Shown in pieces: positions 22,456 to 35,067 of a DNA stretch of 64,000 nt. The notes under the pieces are model-generated. The model made no database searches. It had not been told where the DNA came from and saw nothing but the letters and a program-made list of their open reading frames with translations. The DNA is from Grammothele lineata (taxonomy: Eukaryota > Basidiomycota > Agaricomycetes > Polyporales > Polyporaceae). A program made the position numbers and the translations under genes. The stretch lies in assembly GCA_002150815.3 (NCBI GenBank), contig NDFF03000029.1:124001-188000 (forward strand). Reading direction: 5' to 3'. Every line of letters starts with the position of its first letter. Position 1 is the stretch's first letter.

Positions 22456-25391
22456 CGGAAAAGCGAGAAGCTTAGCAGGAAGAAGAAGCAAGGAGGGAGG
22501 GACGCATAAGACAGGGCGCGGGGAAAAGAAGACGCGCTGGTGCGCCGGGAGGGCTCGAGGGACGGCGAGGAGGGGGCGTCGGGGAGGAGGAGGATGGGAG
22601 AGAGGAGAGGAAAGGGCGCGAGCGGGATATTGAGGATGGCCATCAGCGACAGTTGACGCCGCCCGTTTGCGACCATCATCGCTGGCGCCAGAGGCCTGAC
22701 CGCGTCCTGTGAGTGTCCGATATGTTGACGTCTGTTGCCCGCCTTCCGCTTTCGGCCCTTACGGCATCCCGCCTCCTCTCGCCCGCCGTGCGACTCCTGC
22801 TGCGACCAGCCAGCCACCGCGACCTCGCCCGCTCCCATTGCCCTCCGCCGCGCCCTGTCGTCGCCCGAGCCCGCCGTCTGTCTCGTCGCCAGCCCACAAC
22901 GGTGCGCGACCGGGCGACGCGCCCCCGCCCGGCTCGCGATCGTATGAAACCCGACGCGCCATCAGCACCGAGCACTGCATCACACCGGTCCCCGCCAACG
23001 CGCCGCGCGCAGAGCGGACGCTGTCGACGAGGGCGGGTAGCCGGCACCCTCTGCCGGGTAGTCTCCTATAACCGAGCTACAGTCTCCGTTCAGTACAGTT
23101 ACTAAGTACCACCCTCTCGACGCCTCGGCTGCCGCTCATGTGCTCGACTCGTGCTTCCCTCTCCAGATATCCTGACAGGTCCTGGGAACCCCCGCGACCC
23201 TCCACCTGCGCACGACCCACCCGTACGCTCGCCGCTCGGCTGTCGTCCGCACCCACTCGTCGTCCTGCAGCCACCAGCCCGGTTCTCCGTCCCGGGCGGT
23301 GCGCGCGCTCCACACTTTGCTTGATGCGCCTCGCTGGGTGCGATGGTACAGTGCCCGGGAGCCAGGACTGCCCAGAGGCCGCATCCCGCCATCGCCACAT
23401 CGCATCCGCGTGCGCTGTTGATTGGTCTGCTGCTCGTTCCCGCCGTCATTTTTCCACGGAGATCTGCAACTAGACCCGCCCAGGAGCGATCGCGGAACGG
23501 ATACCAGGGCCACCCGTGCAGACCCGCGACCGCGCGCGGCCGCCCGCCTTCCAGCGATAGCTCAGCGGGAGGAATAGCGGCTCCAGTTACGCAACCTTAG
23601 GATAGCGACTTCCTCCCGAGTTGCTCCCACCTAAGAGCTAGGGCTGCCTTTCTTGCGCTCTTGGGCTGCACCGCGCGACGCACGCATCATCCATGACAGA
23701 ACGAGGTCCATTCCATCTAGCCGAAACGTCTGCGCACGTCCGCGCTGCGACTGTATCATCGCGTACTGTGCGCCCAACCCGCGCTATCCTCAAGGGGGGC
23801 TCGCCTGTCACCGTGATCATGATTAGACGCAGCGGCAGGCAAGGGGCGTCAGGCACAACCAGCGGCCTGCATGGAATTCTACAAAGAAAGCAAATGCCCC
23901 CTTTGGAGAGTCAATTTCGGCGTACTGCTTATTGAACTTTGACTTTGTTCTAGAATCATGGGCGCACTCCCTCGCAGTGCGCACTCCTCGTCTGGAGGGA
24001 CAAATACTATCAAAGTACTATCACCGATCCAGTACTCGTCCGAGCACTGCGTGCGCCCCGGTCGAGTCGTGCCCGCCATCGCCCCCATGACCCCGACCAG
24101 CTGGTCGCAGGTCTTCAGACAAGTTACCGAACTGCCTCATGGCCCGACTCGGAGCCTCTCGGCCCTCTCCTACGGACGCACAGTCCCCGCCAGTTCTCCG
24201 CTCTCGTGAAACGTGGAGGAAACCCCGCGGGCCTTGGTAAGCAAACTCGCCAGACGCCTTTTCCAAGTCACACAGGCGATAAGTTCCGTACGTTCCGCCG
24301 TTTCGTACACGATCGTGCATGTCCAGAGCGGTCGCCTCGGGCCGGTCATACGAGTAGACACAATGAAGGCAGTTCCTCCGACAAAACAAGTGGCGTAGAT
24401 CCTCCGTGGCCGCATAAAACCACCCAGGCGCAGCATCAATCCTGTGCAAAGCTCTGATCATTACGAGCTCACAGTCCTCAGCCCTCGGGGCGAGTGTTCA
24501 ACGTTCAACGTCCAACTCTATCGCAACGCCTCGTAGGCTCCGCCCGCGTGAGCCCGTACGCGTTCGAGCGGCGTGATAAACTCCCAGCTGTCCCGACAGG
24601 ATGCACCGCCGCCAACTCTGAGCTTGCGTCACCGCCGGGTGCTTATACACATGCATGCTTACTTCCACCTCGACGCTCGCGGACCGGCGCTGCCGAGTGG
24701 TTTTACCTTCAAGTTCGTGCATATGACAGACGCGGTGTGTCATCGAGAACGGTCACTCCGTCGGAGAGTAAGGTGGATGTCATGACCTGCGCACGTTTTG
24801 ATCCAGTGTCAATCCACGAACCGCATGGGCGTCTTGGTGTGTTCTACACGATGGGTGTAGGGAGTCTAGGATCGAGAAACAGCACTATGAGCGTGGGCCG
24901 CGGAAATATCGGGTTGAGCTATACTGTCCACCGTGGACCAAGATACTCTTGACATAGAAGAACATAATGCCACAAACCTCTCACCTCGTCATCGTGCTCT
25001 AGTCAGAAGTAATTAGGACCACGACCTAGGGCTGCAGCCAATGTTTCAAAGAGCTAGCTCGAAGGGTTTATAGCACGGTATGCCGTGTCCAGATGTCATA
25101 GCGCCTCCGTCATTGACCGCAGCCCATCATGCACCATGAATTGGACCCTTGTGCCCATCTGAGATCTTGGACGACGCATACGACATCAAGTTCCGCCGGC
25201 GCATCCACCTCGTCGACATCCCGCGATTCTCTTTGTGGATTATCTGAAGCGACGCAGCGCATACTCTAAGATAACCTAGCGTCGACAAATGACAGTCCCG
25301 GCGGCGTACGATAATCGCCATCTGTAGCTCCTCTGACCCCGGATACGACACCTCCCCAATAATCGACCTGGAGTCGACCTCGCGCCGTCGC
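22456..25391. other. Intergenic, 2.9 kb, no gene recognised
   Basis: The left part should be the promoter of the coiled-coil gene, with pyrimidine-rich and purine-rich tracts between 22480 and 22640. Open frames between 22709 and 24960 reach about 150 codons but are arginine- and serine-rich translations of GC-rich DNA without motifs. A sequence near 23556 looks like a tRNA A-box but has no matching B-box. Confidence 0.45.
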
Positions 25392-27889
25392 CTACGGCCG
25401 CATCCCATACGCCATCCTCAACCCCCTCACCGCCTGCTCCGCGACCTCCACATCCACACTCGGGCGCACCCCTCCCCTCCCCAACCCCTCCTCCTCGCGC
25501 TCCTCCTCCGCCTCGACGAGCGCCCTGACCACGTCCCCCAACGCGCGCACCAGCCCGCGCGGGACGGCAGCGCGGTCGCGCATCGCGAGCGCGCGCACCG
25601 CCTGCGCGCACTCCGCGAGCATCGCGCCCGTCGGCCGGAACTCCGCCGCGCGCGCGACGGGCGTCGCGAGGAAGCCTTCGAGCGCGCGCAAGGCGGCGAG
25701 CACCAGTGGGCGCACGGACGCGTACGCCGCTGCGCTATCGGCGTCCGGGTCGGGATCTTCGTCCTCGTCGGGGGCGGAGTTTGGGTCCGCAGGGGCGTCT
25801 GCGTGGCAAGGATCTGTCGGGAAGTGGCCCGAGGGGAGCGGACGGGGCTCGGCGGTGAGAACGAGGGTGATAGAACTCGATGGAGAGGGTTCGTCCATGG
25901 AGTAGCCTAGCGTTTGGGAGGAGGATGAGGCGTCCTGGCCATGACGGGCTTGGCCGACGGATGCCGCGAGGGACGCGGCTCTGCTTGGCGATGGGGCGAG
26001 CGCCGCGGCGGCGCGGACGGCCATGTACGTCGCTTGCACGAACTGGTACGGCGCGTTCTCTGCGCGTGACTGCTTGCTGTACGCGCAGAATGCGGCGATA
26101 CCTGTGCAAGAATGGTTGTCAGTCCATTTCCCCCCTTCGCAGAACACGATAACAATAGCACGCTACGCACAAGCAGGACCCACAGCTTGGAACCTCGGAA
26201 ACAGCTTGCGCATCAAGTTGAACGACCGTTCGCGGACGAAGCGCTCCGGCTGTGCTCGCCCTCCCTCCGTGTCTAACACACTTGCCAATACCTCGAACAT
26301 CCTCCTAAACAACGTCCGCGTCTCCCGCCCCCCGTACGTCTTCACGCCCGCAGGCGGCGGCGGGGGAATCGCGCGCACGAGCCGGTGCATCGTCAGCAAT
26401 ACGCTCCTCCGCGCATCCTGTTCCCCAGACGCAGACGCATCAGGCTCCCACTCGACCTCTCCCCACTCCGCCATCTCGTCCCCCTCCGCGGCCGCTGCGG
26501 CCCGCGCCGCGTTCAAGCGCTGCAGCACGTCAAGCAGGAGGTGCATGAGCGTATGCGTCTCGCTCGGGCCCGCCCCGCTCCCCGAACTAGAACCACCCCT
26601 CGTCCCCACCGTAGCCGGGGCGCGCTCCCAGTACGGCAATCCGTTCAGCACCCGCGGCGCGCGCCTGAGCAAGATCGCCTCGACGCAGCGGAGCGCCGCG
26701 CGGGGCGCGACGTCCGCGACGCACGGGCGTACCACCGCGCGGAGGAACGCGTCATCCATGAACGCCGCGTCCGCCCCGGCGAGTGCGGGCGCATCGAGCG
26801 CACCCCCGGCGGTGAGCCTTCTCTCGCGCTCGCGCCAGCCCCCGTAGACGCGCGCGAGCGAGAGCCGATGCAGGCCCGCGCGGAGCGCGGAGGACAGCCG
26901 GCTCTGCACACGCCCGGGCAGGTCGAGCGGGCCTGCGAATGGGTCGGGAGTCGTTGCCCCGTGCGCACTATGGGAGGGAAGGTGGCCGGGGTGGTAGAGC
27001 TGCGCGTAGTAGTGTGCGGCGAGGGAGGCGGCGGTGCGTTTGACGGACTGGGTGGAGGAGCAGATGAGCCAAGACTGAGGGCTCTTGTATGGACAGTCGG
27101 CATACGAGTGCGGGAGGAAGCTCGTCACGACCGAGAAGGTCACCGAGATGGCAATGATCCCGCTCACGACGGCGGCGACGATGGGATGGAGCGACCAGAG
27201 GAGGTCGATTAGCCCGGCGAAGAAGAGGAGGAGGGCCGTTTGCAGAAGGATAGGGAGGCAAAGAATGATCTCGGCCACGCGCCAGCGGCGTAGGCCGTCG
27301 TAGCGGAATTGGCGGATGCCAATGCTCTCGCGGGAGACGTTGGATGCACCAGCCAGGTATTCGCGCAGCCATTGCTTGACAAGAAGGCCAAGTGAAGCAG
27401 AGAGAAGGCTGCACACAAGGGAGGAGAACCATAGCGTATTGAGGCGTACGGCGAACGAGCCGGGATGGAATGACGCGGTGGCGGACCCAACGCCGCTGTT
27501 GATGGTCGCTTGGTGTGTGGTATTGATAAAATTAGAGCTGACAGTGAAGCTGTTCAGCTGTGAAGATATTTGTGCGAGTATAGTAACGGCCGTATCCTCT
27601 GGTTGCTGCTGGAGGAGTTTGTACGCTTCAATGTTGAATGTCGTCACGACGGCGGAGAATAAGCCAGCCTGCCAGAGCCACAAACGGGTAAGCGTGCGGA
27701 GGCAGTGATGGATGTACGGCGGAGACTCACAAATACAAGGAGCGTGTCGATTTCCTCTTTCCAATCTTGGATCATATGTTCGTCGTATTCCCGCAACGCT
27801 TGTGCACATGCCGCCCAGGCCTCCGAGCTGTCCCAGATGGAGGGAAACAGCCGCTCACCGGCACCGTGACGTCTGTGCACACGATACAT
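25392..27889 (-). CDS. DUF6535-type multi-pass membrane protein
   Basis: A protein of about 790 residues in three exons. The first exon ends in the family hallmark YDEHMIQDWKEEIDTLLVF. It is spliced to AGLFSAVVTTFNIEAYKLL, the first membrane helix. Three more hydrophobic segments follow (LWFSSLVCSLLSASLGLLV, AEIILCLPILLQTALLLFF and PIVAAVVSGIIAISVTFSVV), with the conserved KQWLREYLAG between them. The remaining 500 residues are soluble, Ala/Arg-rich and probably cytosolic. The last intron (about 26101-26175) joins VGPAC to IAAFCAYSKQS. DUF6535 proteins are abundant in Agaricomycetes and have no known function. The chosen start at 27889 is the first ATG in the open frame; an upstream exon is possible. 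Confidence 0.85.
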
Positions 27890-28620
27890 CCTTCGCGCCG
27901 GGTAGAAAGGAGCTTGACGTCGAAGAGGGCCACAGGGTATATAACGCAATGCGTTTGGAGGCGGTTCAGGCTACCATTTCTGGTGGAAAACACTTGTCTT
28001 CCTGTGCTGTGCAGGAAAGATCCGAAAATTATATCCACCTGTCAAACTATCAATACAGAGGCAGAAGGAAGATTCGACCGCTCCCACGCACAACGGAGTA
28101 GGAACATGGACTAATGACAGCTTGAAAGATGCCTAGGAGCGTGTCTACGTCCCGCAGATAAATCGGTACACCAACGAGTGCGACCCGCAAACCGCATGGA
28201 GAGCTCGTAAGTAACGTAATCGAAGCGCCCTGCAAGTCGTGTGGAACATTCCAGCCCGATGTGGCTGTTGGCCTGAGAGGTTACGTCAGCACCGTATCCG
28301 CATGATAACTAGATAGAACAGAGAAATAGTTCAGATAAAGCGAACGTATCTGCCAAAGCAGACCGCTCGAAGGTAGCTGAGATAGGTTTCTGCAACGCAG
28401 GATAACTCCTACTAAAGCCAAATGCCTCAAACATCATAACCAGAGAGGAAGGAATGTCATCGAGAAATGAGAACGTTGATACTCACCGGTAGGAAGTCGC
28501 TGTCAGGACGCGCATACTAGCTGATGTACAAAATGTACGGGTGTCGCGCAGTTGTCCTCGAGTAGAGAGACGATATTGTGTCTCGCCGATGTGTTCTCGC
28601 GAAGGGGGTCTTCCGAAGGC
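27890..28620. other. Intergenic, no gene seen
   Basis: Promoter side of the DUF6535 gene and 3' flank of the Rrn9-like gene. Nothing recognisable in between. Confidence 0.45.
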
Positions 28621-29750
28621 TTAGCCTTCTTCTGAACGTTGCCGTTTGGTTGGAGGTGCAGAGGCTTGTCGCTTCTTGTAAGGTCCACGTTTCCCTACTC
28701 TCACAAGTGGATAACATTTTATGAACTAGAGAGGTATACACGTACGTTTGGCTAACTTAGGTTGTTCTTGCCGGTCTCGAACTGGGAGCGCCAGAAGGGT
28801 GTCATCATGCTTGCGTAGAGCCTGTGATAGGCCATGCCTCATCGCGTGCAAGTGTTCGACACGATGGACCACTAAGGAATGTGACATGTGAGTCGACGAG
28901 GATGGCCGTCGTGGATCGAACTCACCATGAGAAATCGAAGGCGCATATAGTCGCGACATACGCTCACGAACGGAATGGGCAGTCCTACACGAGCACAAAA
29001 TCGCATTAGTGTCCAACCGAGTAGCTATAAAGTCGACACACACCTTGTCGTGATCGCACCGTTTGCACAAGCGACGTCAACAACAGTCTCCCAGTCGATG
29101 GGCTTGGAGCGGTTTTGCATGCTCTTCTCGGCAGCGGGGACGTGGGCAGTGAGCAACGCCAGGACGCGCGTGAGGAAAGCAGCGGCGTCGGTGGTGAGAG
29201 CTTGTAAGGCAAGCTGGGACATGGCCAGATGAGGGTCCTCGTCCGAGATGTCGCTATCGGACGCTGCCTCTTCGTGAGCATTCACAGGAGTACTATCATG
29301 TGACTTGATAGTCCCAAGAGTTTGCTCGAGAGCGACTTGCACCTCGTCGATGAGACCGAACTCAGGGACGTGAACATCCCCAGCGAGGAGCGGCCATCGC
29401 GTCCATGTGTCCCGCTCTTTACTTTTGCCTTTCGACTTTGCAAATGACTGGCTACCTCCACGCTGTTGGAGGCGAGATCTGACAGACGAAGAGGCGGCCT
29501 CGGAGGTCGCAAACTGAGAGGTAGACTCGGTAGGTGGAGGTGCGGTAGTCACAGCGTCTTCATCGTCGATCAAGGAGACGTCGTCGTCGACGTAGCCTTG
29601 CGGAGATGGAGGGTCGGGGGTCGAGGCATGTTGGAGGAGCTGAGAAGAAAGGTCGAGCGTGTGGCTGGTCCGGAGGGCACGCAGAAGGGAGGAGTATTCT
29701 GTGAGCTCGGCGTGCAGGGCAGTTGGGACCGTAGGCCTTCGTCTGCTCAT
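28621..29750 (-). CDS. Basic nuclear protein, possibly Rrn9-like (RNA polymerase I factor)
   Basis: Four exons give about 310 residues. It starts MSRRRPTVPTALHAELTEYS and has a Ser/Asp-rich linker. The central block DTWTRWPLLAGDVHVPEFGL recalls the W-x-x-WPL-x-x-x-x-VP signature of Rrn9-family factors, which belong to the upstream activating complex of rDNA transcription. A helical region follows (LALQALTTDAAAFLTRVLAL, then PIDWETVVDVACANGAITTR). Introns at about 28982-29040, 28871-28924 and 28688-28740 lead to RTAHSVRERMSRLYAPSISH, then VVHRVEHLHAMRHGLSQAL, and a very basic end with KRKRGPYKKRQ and KRQR, a probable nuclear signal. The family assignment is from memory and tentative; a conserved fungal protein of unknown role is the alternative. 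It is divergent from RPL41. Confidence 0.75.
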
Positions 29751-29969
29751 GTCGTCATCCGTTGGGTGGCCACAAGTTAGCGCCAGAGCACCAAGCCAAA
29801 GTTCGTGTGAATGTTACGTCAGCAGAACTGTACAGTTGCTCTCAGCCCCATAACCCCGCGCTCGTCGCCCCTCGGTTCGCCAGTCCACTCCATTATCATC
29901 GAAGTACGTCGCCGTCTATTCATCCGTACTACGCATTAATTTGACCGTATCCTCTTCATCCTCTGCAGT
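29751..29969. promoter_or_regulatory. Short bidirectional promoter with a 5' UTR intron for RPL41
   Basis: Only 219 bp separate the two start codons. A donor GTACGT at 29903 and an acceptor CTCTGCAG ending at 29968 would remove a 66-base intron just before the RPL41 ATG. Such leader introns are common in ribosomal protein genes. Confidence 0.55.
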
Positions 29970-30110
29970 ATGAGAGAGAAGTGGAAGAAAAAGAGGTCTC
30001 GGAGGCTCCGTCGTAAGCGCAGAAAGATGCGGGCTCGTTCCAGTGCGTATATTCGCGTACCTGGGGTCCCCAGTGTTCTAACTCGTACTCACCTCGTCCT
30101 CGCAGAGTAA
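29970..30110 (+). CDS. RPL41: 60S ribosomal protein eL41 (25 residues)
   Basis: This is the smallest ribosomal protein, a single basic helix of the large subunit. Exon 1 (29970-30042) reads MREKWKKKRS, then RRLRRKRRKM and RARS. An intron with donor GTGCGT, branch-like TTCTAAC and acceptor TCGCAG (30043-30105) splits the lysine codon. The final exon holds only two bases of that codon and the stop TAA. The length, the tryptophan at position 5 and the RKRRKMRARSK end match eL41 across eukaryotes. Glu at position 3 and Ser at position 10 differ from the usual Ala and Met. It is too short for ordinary gene calling and the intron hides its stop, so it is easily missed. Confidence 0.95.
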   Translation: MREKWKKKRSRRLRRKRRKMRARSSAYIRVPGVPSVLTRTHLVLAE

Positions 30111-31159
30111 TCGCACAATCGGCTTCTAGGCTTGCAAAATAAGGATGCCATGCCACTTCATGTCGAGGCGCGCTATGGACCGTCTATGCCATTCTCACCA
30201 ATGTCGGGAGGATCATGTCATCTAGTCGCTCCGCCTCACGTAGCGCGCCTCGGATCAGGGGGGTGTATTGTCTCGGCTCTAGTCACCGAAGTCGAGGCCG
30301 TTGTGGGGCATTGTATCACCAACTCACGCATGTTACTTGTATTGCAATGATCTACTCGTCGTCCCCACTTTTGTCGTGTGACAAGCGAGCCATCCAACCA
30401 AACGCCAAACATCGAAGACATTCTGTCGTGGGCCCTCGCAAAGTGAGATCGACGCATCTTGGAAGGCATCTTTCGATCGTTCAGGTCGTTGACAGCGCTC
30501 GTCTCCCGTATGCAGGTGGTGAGTGTTCGGTGGTTATGGGAGGATGGCTTCGCTGTATCTGACGGCACGGTACTATGGCGTACGTCTCGGTCTCGTTTTC
30601 AGGATGTCGCTGCATTCGATTGGTTCGCATCGTGGTGCCGTCTCCGTACACTGAGTGCTGGAGCCCTGTGAGCTGCCTCATTGCTAGGTTTCATCTCTGA
30701 GGCTGAGCTGGGCGCATGTTCAAGAGGTTCAAATCTGGTACTCGCTCCATGTTTTAGAGACCTATAAAAGGAACAGGCAGCAGGTATGTATATTGCTACG
30801 CTCCCCGACGTCCAACGGTGAAGTCTACATCTTTGCAGCTGTCACAGCACGCAGGCGTCCCGCTCGCCGGCCGCAGCCCCGAGCGCGCGGCACCTGGAAG
30901 TATGTAGTGGACAGGCCCCGCTCTACCCCAAATCTGTCCCTCCCGGTATATAATGGAGTGGCGTCCAAACCGCAAACCGTCTCCACGATCCTCAGCCCAT
31001 GGTACTCGCCCAGCGTGCCAGCCTGCAATCAGCGTTGGTTCCTCCCCGCGGGCCTCTATCCTAGCCGCGCGCACCTTCTCCCGCAGCCCTCATTACAGCA
31101 GCACCCAGCCTGCCCAGCAGACACCAAAGGGAGCAAGTACTCCCCCACCAAGCCTAGCT
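30111..31159. promoter_or_regulatory. Intergenic with a TATA-like box ahead of D1
   Basis: The sequence TATATAAT at 30947-30954 lies about 206 bp upstream of the D1 start. Another TATAAAAG-like motif is near 30770. No coding exon is convincing between RPL41 and D1. Confidence 0.45.
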
Positions 31160-31921
31160 ATGAACGTCACGTTCCTCTCCGAGAACCCCATGAACTCCGC
31201 CGTCGTCGACCTTGCCGGCGGCGCGCACCTGTATGACATCACCACCACGCACCACTGGTCGAGCGACGTCCGGAGCACGACGACCATGCGCGACCCAGCG
31301 GGGACCGTCGTCGCCGTCTGGGAGCGCACCACGCTTCGTGAACGAGACCGTATCACGTTCCACGACAAGATGCACGTACTGGGGGACTGGCTGCCCAAGA
31401 AGAGTCCGTTCTCGAGGTAAGTGGCTCGTTTTCTGCATATGTCCGCTCCTTATGTTGATCGCGCGACGCCGTGGGACGTCGGGCCTGGACAGGACGAGGC
31501 TGCTCATGGGGACAGGCGGGGTGCGCTACAACTGGAAAACGACGACAGGCTGGGGTTCCCGCACGTTCAAGGTGCGCCCACGCCGCCTTCCCTCGTTTCC
31601 ATTCACAAAGTGACGTATGCCCTCACTTTCACCCACATCCACGCCACCGCCCTCGGGCCCTCCACTGTGCTGCGCCCGCAGCTCATCGACCCGGAGAGCG
31701 CGCGCGTCGTCGCGCAGGTGCGCGCCGCCCGCTTCGGCTCGGGACCCTTCTCGCTCGGGGGCCCGCGCAGGATGAGCCTGTCCGTCGTGCCCGAGCTGGT
31801 GCCTATGCTTGATGCTGTCGTGCTTTCGCTCGTGATCCTCGACCAGGAACGGAGAGAGCAGGGCTTCCACCAGGGGTACTCTGCGACGGGAGCGATGGGC
31901 TCGCCCACGATCGTGGCATAG
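31160..31921 (+). CDS. D1: DUF6593 protein
   Basis: The first member of the local DUF6593 array. Exon 1 begins MNVTFLSENPMNSAVVD and continues LYDITTTHHW, TTTMRDPAGTVVAVWER and LGDWLPKKSPFSR. An intron starting at about 31418 leads to a short exon with GGVRYNWKTTTGWGSRTFK. The second intron precedes LIDPESARVVAQV. The closing helix reads PELVPMLDAVVLSLVILDQE. The exon plan (long, short, medium) and intron positions match the other nine members. It is a divergent member: the charged tail after the helix is REQGFHQGYSATGAMG rather than CEEKRRE. It lies on the plus strand, while most of the array is on the minus strand. Function unknown. Confidence 0.88.
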
Positions 31922-32426
31922 CGGCGAGGCGAAGTGGGGGGTTGTCTGAGTGCCTGCGGTCTTCTTCGGTTCCATGGGCAGTCTTCCTAACTCGCGTATA
32001 CCACTAAATTATATCAGTGTAATAACGTGCGCTCCCTGTACGTGTTCTAACACTTCTACGTCACCGCTGTTGTTGAGCTCAGACAGAGCACGCGCCTGAG
32101 GGTGGGTGTCGCCTGCCGAAGGTTCTTCCATAGCTGGCCAGTAGTTTCACAAGTCGAGAGGCAGCCTCGTGCGTGTCATAGAGGATGAACTATTGCAGGT
32201 GTAATCCTCTCGATCGAATGGACATCAGAGACAGAAACCAGAGAACGTCCTATAAAGCTCCTGATGGCCGCAAGCCGCTATGTACCCTTGTATACAGAGA
32301 AGCAGAGTCAGATCTCGCAAATCCCATGCTTTGGGGGGAGAAAACAGGAAATCAGTACATCACCGTCTACGAAGGTGGAAGGGACTCACAGAACCATGAC
32401 GGTGTACGCCAATGCTACAGAACCGT
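31922..32426. other. Intergenic between convergent D1 and ligase 3
   Basis: Shared 3' flank of about 500 bp. No gene seen. Confidence 0.5.
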
Positions 32427-35067
32427 CTACAACTTAGTCGCAAGCTGAGACGTCTTCTGCGTAGGGAGACGCCCCTCAGCCAGCATCTGCTTAGCCTGCT
32501 CCCGGAGCACCCTCCTCAGGATCTTCCCGCTGGGAGTTTTGGGGACCGCGTCAATGAACGCCACGCCCAAAAGACGCTTGTAGTGGGTCTTGTGGTCCGC
32601 GACGTGCTGCTCGCCATGAGGTCTGATCAGCAAACATCCTACACCTCACTCGCAATACGACTCTCACCTTCATGATCTCCGCGCGTACTTTCTCCTCCCC
32701 AATCGAGCCTTGGGCGGCGCCGGGGAAGGGGACAACGAACGCGTACGGCAGCTCCCCGCTGTACTCGTCCGGGACCCCAACGACGCACACGTCCGCGACG
32801 GCGGGGTGGCCGAGCAGGTGGCCCTCGAGCTCGGCGGGCGCGACCTGGAAGCCGCGCACCTTGATGAGCTCCTTGATGCGGTCGGTGATGAAGAGCTCGT
32901 TTTGCGCGTTGATCATACCCTCGTCGCCCGTGCGCATCCAGCTGTTAGAGACGTGTCAGTGAATGCGCGAACGAGCTTAAGAGATGTTGAGAGCGTACCC
33001 GTCGACGAACGTTTCCGCATTCCTAGAATGAGAGGCTCGTCAGCGCCCTACCCATATCCCACATCCTCGTTTACACGTACGCGGTAGGGTTGTCCAAGTA
33101 CCCCAAGCTGACCGACGGACTCTTGATCTGGATCTCCCCGAGCTCGTCGAACCCGGCCAGTGTGCCGTCAGATTTGACGATGCGTACCGAGACGCCATTA
33201 ATGAGGATTCCGGCAGAGCCGAGCGTGCCCACGCGCTTGTCCTTCTGCAGATACGCGACGAGCGTAGCCATTTCGGTGAGACCTGGAGGAGCCCCGGTTA
33301 GCAGATCGATGAGGCGGAGTAGCGTCGAAAATCAATGCAGGTACGAACCATAGCCTTGGCCAATGTGGCACGATTTGGGGAGGACGTCCACCATCTGCTC
33401 CGTGAGCTCCTTGCTGACTGGGGCAGCGCCACACACGACGAAGGCGACGGAACTGATATCGTACTTTGACGTGGCAGGACTCTGGGTAGTTTCAATCAGC
33501 CTTTGGCGTTGTACGTGCTTCAATTAGCAAGACGGACCTTGCAAAGAAGGATAGCTTGAGGAGGCACCAGGCTGACGACGGATGTCAAACACCGTTCGAG
33601 GAGTATAGGCGACAAAGTTGGTCTTACCACAGGTGTGTGATACGATATTGCTGGATGCTCTGCAACATACGCTCCAGAGAGAACTTGGCGGAGACGACGA
33701 CGGGAGCCTAATCATGCGGTTAGCCGTGCAACGCGACGGGACAGTGTAAGAAACAGCTTACGCCGAGGTACATGTGGGTGAACAGAACGCAATGCATCCC
33801 ATACATGTCTGTCATGGATCTTGAGTGTCAAGTGCTATCTCACGTACGAAGACACTTACGGAAGAAAGGCAAAGCTGGTACATAGCACGGTGAGTGACCG
33901 GTATACGAGAGAAAAACGAAGAGCGTTACCTCCAAGGACGACGTCTCCCCGACGAACTAGCTTGACATCAGCACCAGGTTTGCCAATATCGTACTGAGCA
34001 AACTGGATAATGTTTGCAACCAGGTTGTAGTGGGAAATCATGACTGCCTGCAGACAAACTAAGCTCGGGCGTAGGATTCGATGGCGGAGTCCACCTACTT
34101 TAGGCTTCCCAGTAGTCCCGCTTGAGAACGAAAGCAGCGCCAGTTTCTTTTTTGCCTCTCCCTTCTTCATACGCAGCTCCTTAGAGCGACTTGCTTGGGG
34201 CAAATTGAGGCCCGACTGAATGACCTCCTCCAACTTGGGCAACGCGCCTTGCCCAGCGGAGTCGATCAGGATCACGTCGTCTGGGTTCAGACCGGCCAAC
34301 CTAGCGGCTTCTACGGCGACGTGAACCACAGCAGAGTGAGTGAACATCAGGCGCGACTTGGACAATTGAAGTTGGTAAACCAAGTCTTCGACGGTATACG
34401 CCGGATTAGCCGTTCTGTGTGTGAGGTCATTCAATTAAGTGAACCATTAGTAGTAGGAACGTCGTACGTGACGGTGCCTCCAATGTTTTGCACAGCCCTA
34501 GCAGAAAGTGTGTAAGGAAACACGTTGTGAGGCTCAGCTACGGTGAAACGTACCACATGGCAACCACGTAGTCTACCACCAGAAGTCAGCGACCGCTGAG
34601 AAACTATACTCATGCCTGCAGCTCACCGACGTGGTTTGGGCTAAAGATGCACGCTGTTCAATGTGCGTACGTTCTCAGAGCACTGACAATACAAATATGC
34701 TCATCTGCGCTCACCGACATCGTCCTGGGCTACGACGATGGTCAGAAAAATATTGCACGTGTCGCGCCACGCAGCGAAGACTCACCTAGCTTCCACTGAG
34801 CGTGTAAAGCGTTGGAAAGTCCATGAATGCGGGTGCGAAGCTGTTACATAAATCGTAAGGAGATCGGATGACCGGAAACGCGCCCAATATTGGAAGCAGC
34901 ATCACCTCATCCAGCCGTATTTCTCTCCCAGTGTCCTCTTCAATTAGCCATGGCCTTGAATCGTAGCACCAGGTAGGCCGAGTCTGATGAGGCAGGTCCA
35001 AGACAAATTGGCCTATGGTAACGTCGTCGGGAACGTAGGGAATGTCGCCGCCGTAGGCTTCCGCCAT
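32427..35067 (-). CDS. Ligase 3: acyl-CoA/4-coumarate-CoA ligase-like enzyme, TKL end
   Basis: A third paralogue of ligases 1 and 2, inverted and 19 kb away. It starts MAEAYGGDIPYVPDDVTIG at 35067, matching the IPDDLTI block of the other two. Spliced exons give CIFSPNHV, DYVVAMW, AVQNIGGTVT and ANPAYTVEDLVYQLQL. The P-loop is SFSSGTTGKPK. Then come VCGAAPVSKELTEQM, GQGYGLTEM-type sequence, LGYLDNPTA, GWMRTGDEGMINAQNELFIT, DRIKELIKVRGFQVAPAELE and the catalytic-lysine block PKTPSGKILRRVL. The end is TKL, a PTS1-like variant that is weaker than SKL. The intron plan follows ligases 1 and 2. Its helix before the P-loop diverges most, so it is an older copy than the tandem pair. Confidence 0.92.

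Noticed and set aside
23550..23640. tRNA A-box-like sequence (TAGCTCAGCGGG)
   Set aside because: There is no B-box or T-arm within the expected distance and no cloverleaf.
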